DNA of 6,048 nucleotides, taken from Hyphomicrobiales bacterium. Its GTDB lineage: Bacteria > Pseudomonadota > Alphaproteobacteria > Rhodobacterales > Rhodobacteraceae. The stretch is taken from assembly GCA_003558415.1 (NCBI GenBank), contig PWLT01000149.1, positions 1 to 6,048 of the forward strand, in the 5' to 3' direction. A program made the position numbers and the translations under genes. Positions 5,646 through 6,048 of the stretch are shown here, piece after piece. How positions within the stretch are numbered: the stretch's first letter is position 1; every line of letters starts with the position of its first letter. A model generated the notes under the pieces. The model was given only the letters and a program-made list of their open reading frames with translations. It did not search any database and was not told the DNA's origin.

Positions 5646-6008
5646 ATGGGCAAACCGCATCCGGTTGAATTGCGCGAACGCGCCGTGGCGCTTGTCGAGC
5701 AAGGCGATACGCACACCGAGGCAGCGCGGCGACTGTGCGTTTCGATCAAGTTCGTCAACGACATGGTGCGGCTCAAGCGCGAGACCGGATCGCTTGCGCC
5801 AAAGCCGCAGGGCAATCCCGGGCGTGGCAAACTGACCGGCGTCAAGGGCTGGGTGGAGCGCCGGATCGCGGCCCGACCCGATCTCACGATAGACGAACTG
5901 ACGGTGGAACTGGGGTCGGAACACGGCCTCAAGGTGCATCGTTCCTCGGTGGGGCGGTTGCTGCTCCGGCTTGGCCTGTCACACAAAAAAAGACCTTCAG
6001 GCGCTTGA
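5646..6008 (+). CDS. IS630-family transposase, N-terminal DNA-binding part (frame A)
   Basis: The 120 residues match the N-terminal half of IS630 transposases: GKPHPVELRERAVALVEQG, then CVSIKFVNDMVRLKRETGSL, then a second module with RPDLTIDELTVEL and HRSSVGRLLLRLGLSHKK. These are two helix-turn-helix modules (about residues 5-50 and 60-112) that recognise the element's ends. The DDE catalytic domain is absent from this frame, because after His113-Lys-Lys the frame leaves the family sequence, reading RPSGA and a TGA at 6006-6008. The family sequence continues in another frame (see the next part). ATG at 5646 is chosen because GGGGG (5635-5639) lies six bases upstream and the family usually begins MGK-HPVELR. 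A GTG at 5604 in the same frame would add 14 residues without similarity. Confidence 0.88.
   Translation: MGKPHPVELRERAVALVEQGDTHTEAARRLCVSIKFVNDMVRLKRETGSLAPKPQGNPGRGKLTGVKGWVERRIAARPDLTIDELTVELGSEHGLKVHRSSVGRLLLRLGLSHKKRPSGA
5985..5991 (+). other. A7 tract at the frame junction of the transposase
   Basis: Seven A residues follow CAC at the point where the IS630 protein changes frame. Frame A reads CAC AAA AAA AGA. The continuation with family sequence (KKDLQALEQKR) needs the codons AAA AAA GAC, that is, one A skipped (+1, or -2). A classical -1 slippery heptamer (A AAA AAG) is present only in the wrong register for frame A. Loss of one A by RNA polymerase slippage would restore the frame, so the choices are transcriptional realignment, +1 recoding, a real inactivating insertion, or a sequencing error. 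Confidence 0.6.
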
Positions 6009-6048
6009 ACAGAAACGCAAGGACGTGGCCGACCTGCGCCATATCTGG
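5986..6048 (+). CDS. IS630-family transposase, start of the catalytic part (frame B, cut by the window edge)
   Basis: From the A7 tract onward, in the frame one base ahead of frame A, the 21 visible codons read KKDLQALEQKRKDVADLRHIW. This is the linker that in intact IS630 transposases joins the helix-turn-helix region to the DDE catalytic domain. There is no start codon with a ribosome site, so it can only be made as a fusion with frame A through a frameshift or transcript slippage. The DDE residues lie beyond the window. Whether the rest is intact cannot be judged. Confidence 0.7.

Larger units (their letters stand above)
5560..6048 (+). mobile_element. IS630-family insertion sequence, left end and first half (right end beyond the window)
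   Basis: An IS630-type transposase starts at 5646, and 86 bases of non-coding leader precede it. The leader fits the family's left end: it begins GAGCGTGTCGCTCC at 5560, immediately after TA (5558-5559), and IS630 elements insert at TA and duplicate it. The exact end is an inference, since the matching right inverted repeat and second TA lie outside the window. The element sits in the same orientation as the ACP-synthase pair and just behind it. The visible 489 bases are somewhat under half of a usual IS630 (about 1.1-1.2 kb). Confidence 0.75.

Noticed and set aside
5315..5986. A minus-strand open frame spanning the synthase end, spacer and transposase
   Set aside because: It crosses the boundary of an insertion element and two real genes on the other strand, and is Arg/Ser-rich with no recognisable domain.

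Overview
This is a G+C-rich stretch with the look of an alphaproteobacterium, most likely of the Rhodobacterales type. That call rests on gene style only (codon use dominated by G/C third positions, a Tat-exported DUF882 protein, a YcbB-type L,D-transpeptidase with a peptidoglycan-binding domain, and an IS630-type element), so the taxonomic level is an inference.

Layout from left to right. (1) The minus strand from the left edge to about 1205 is most of an AidB-type acyl-CoA-dehydrogenase-fold protein. It starts at a TTG codon and its C-terminal end lies outside the window. (2) Also on the minus strand, at 1307-1876, is a small Tat-exported DUF882/YcbK-like (peptidase M15 fold) protein. (3) A 307-base divergent intergenic region (1877-2183) holds several short perfect inverted repeats, two of them overlapping. 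(4) On the plus strand, at 2184-3821, is a secreted murein L,D-transpeptidase of the YcbB/LdtD type. (5) After a 157-base gap come an acyl carrier protein (3979-4245) and a KAS II/NodE-like beta-ketoacyl-ACP synthase (4242-5450) that overlap by ATGA. (6) About 110 bases after the synthase stop an IS630-family element begins near 5560. Its transposase reading frame is interrupted at a run of seven A residues, and the element runs off the right edge.

How the genes may work together. The divergent pair is the most coherent unit. One gene encodes an enzyme expected to make 3-3 (mDAP-mDAP) peptidoglycan cross-links. The other encodes a relative of E. coli MepK/YcbK, an endopeptidase reported to cut such links. 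The ACP-synthase pair looks like a dedicated, non-housekeeping fatty acyl elongation module. The ACP has a DSLGL motif and an enlarged loop, as in NodF- and AcpXL-type carriers, and the synthase partner resembles NodE/FabF. It may feed an unusual acyl chain into an envelope lipid, but no product can be read from the window. The IS630 copy sits just downstream of this pair and may have cut it off from further genes. AidB is functionally unrelated (alkylation-damage response) and appears to be a neighbour only.

No tRNA, rRNA, CRISPR array or prophage module was seen. No wholly unknown system is evident. The items most worth checking are the shared, palindrome-rich promoter region of the cross-link maker/cutter pair, the NodFE-like module, and the out-of-register A7 tract in the transposase.
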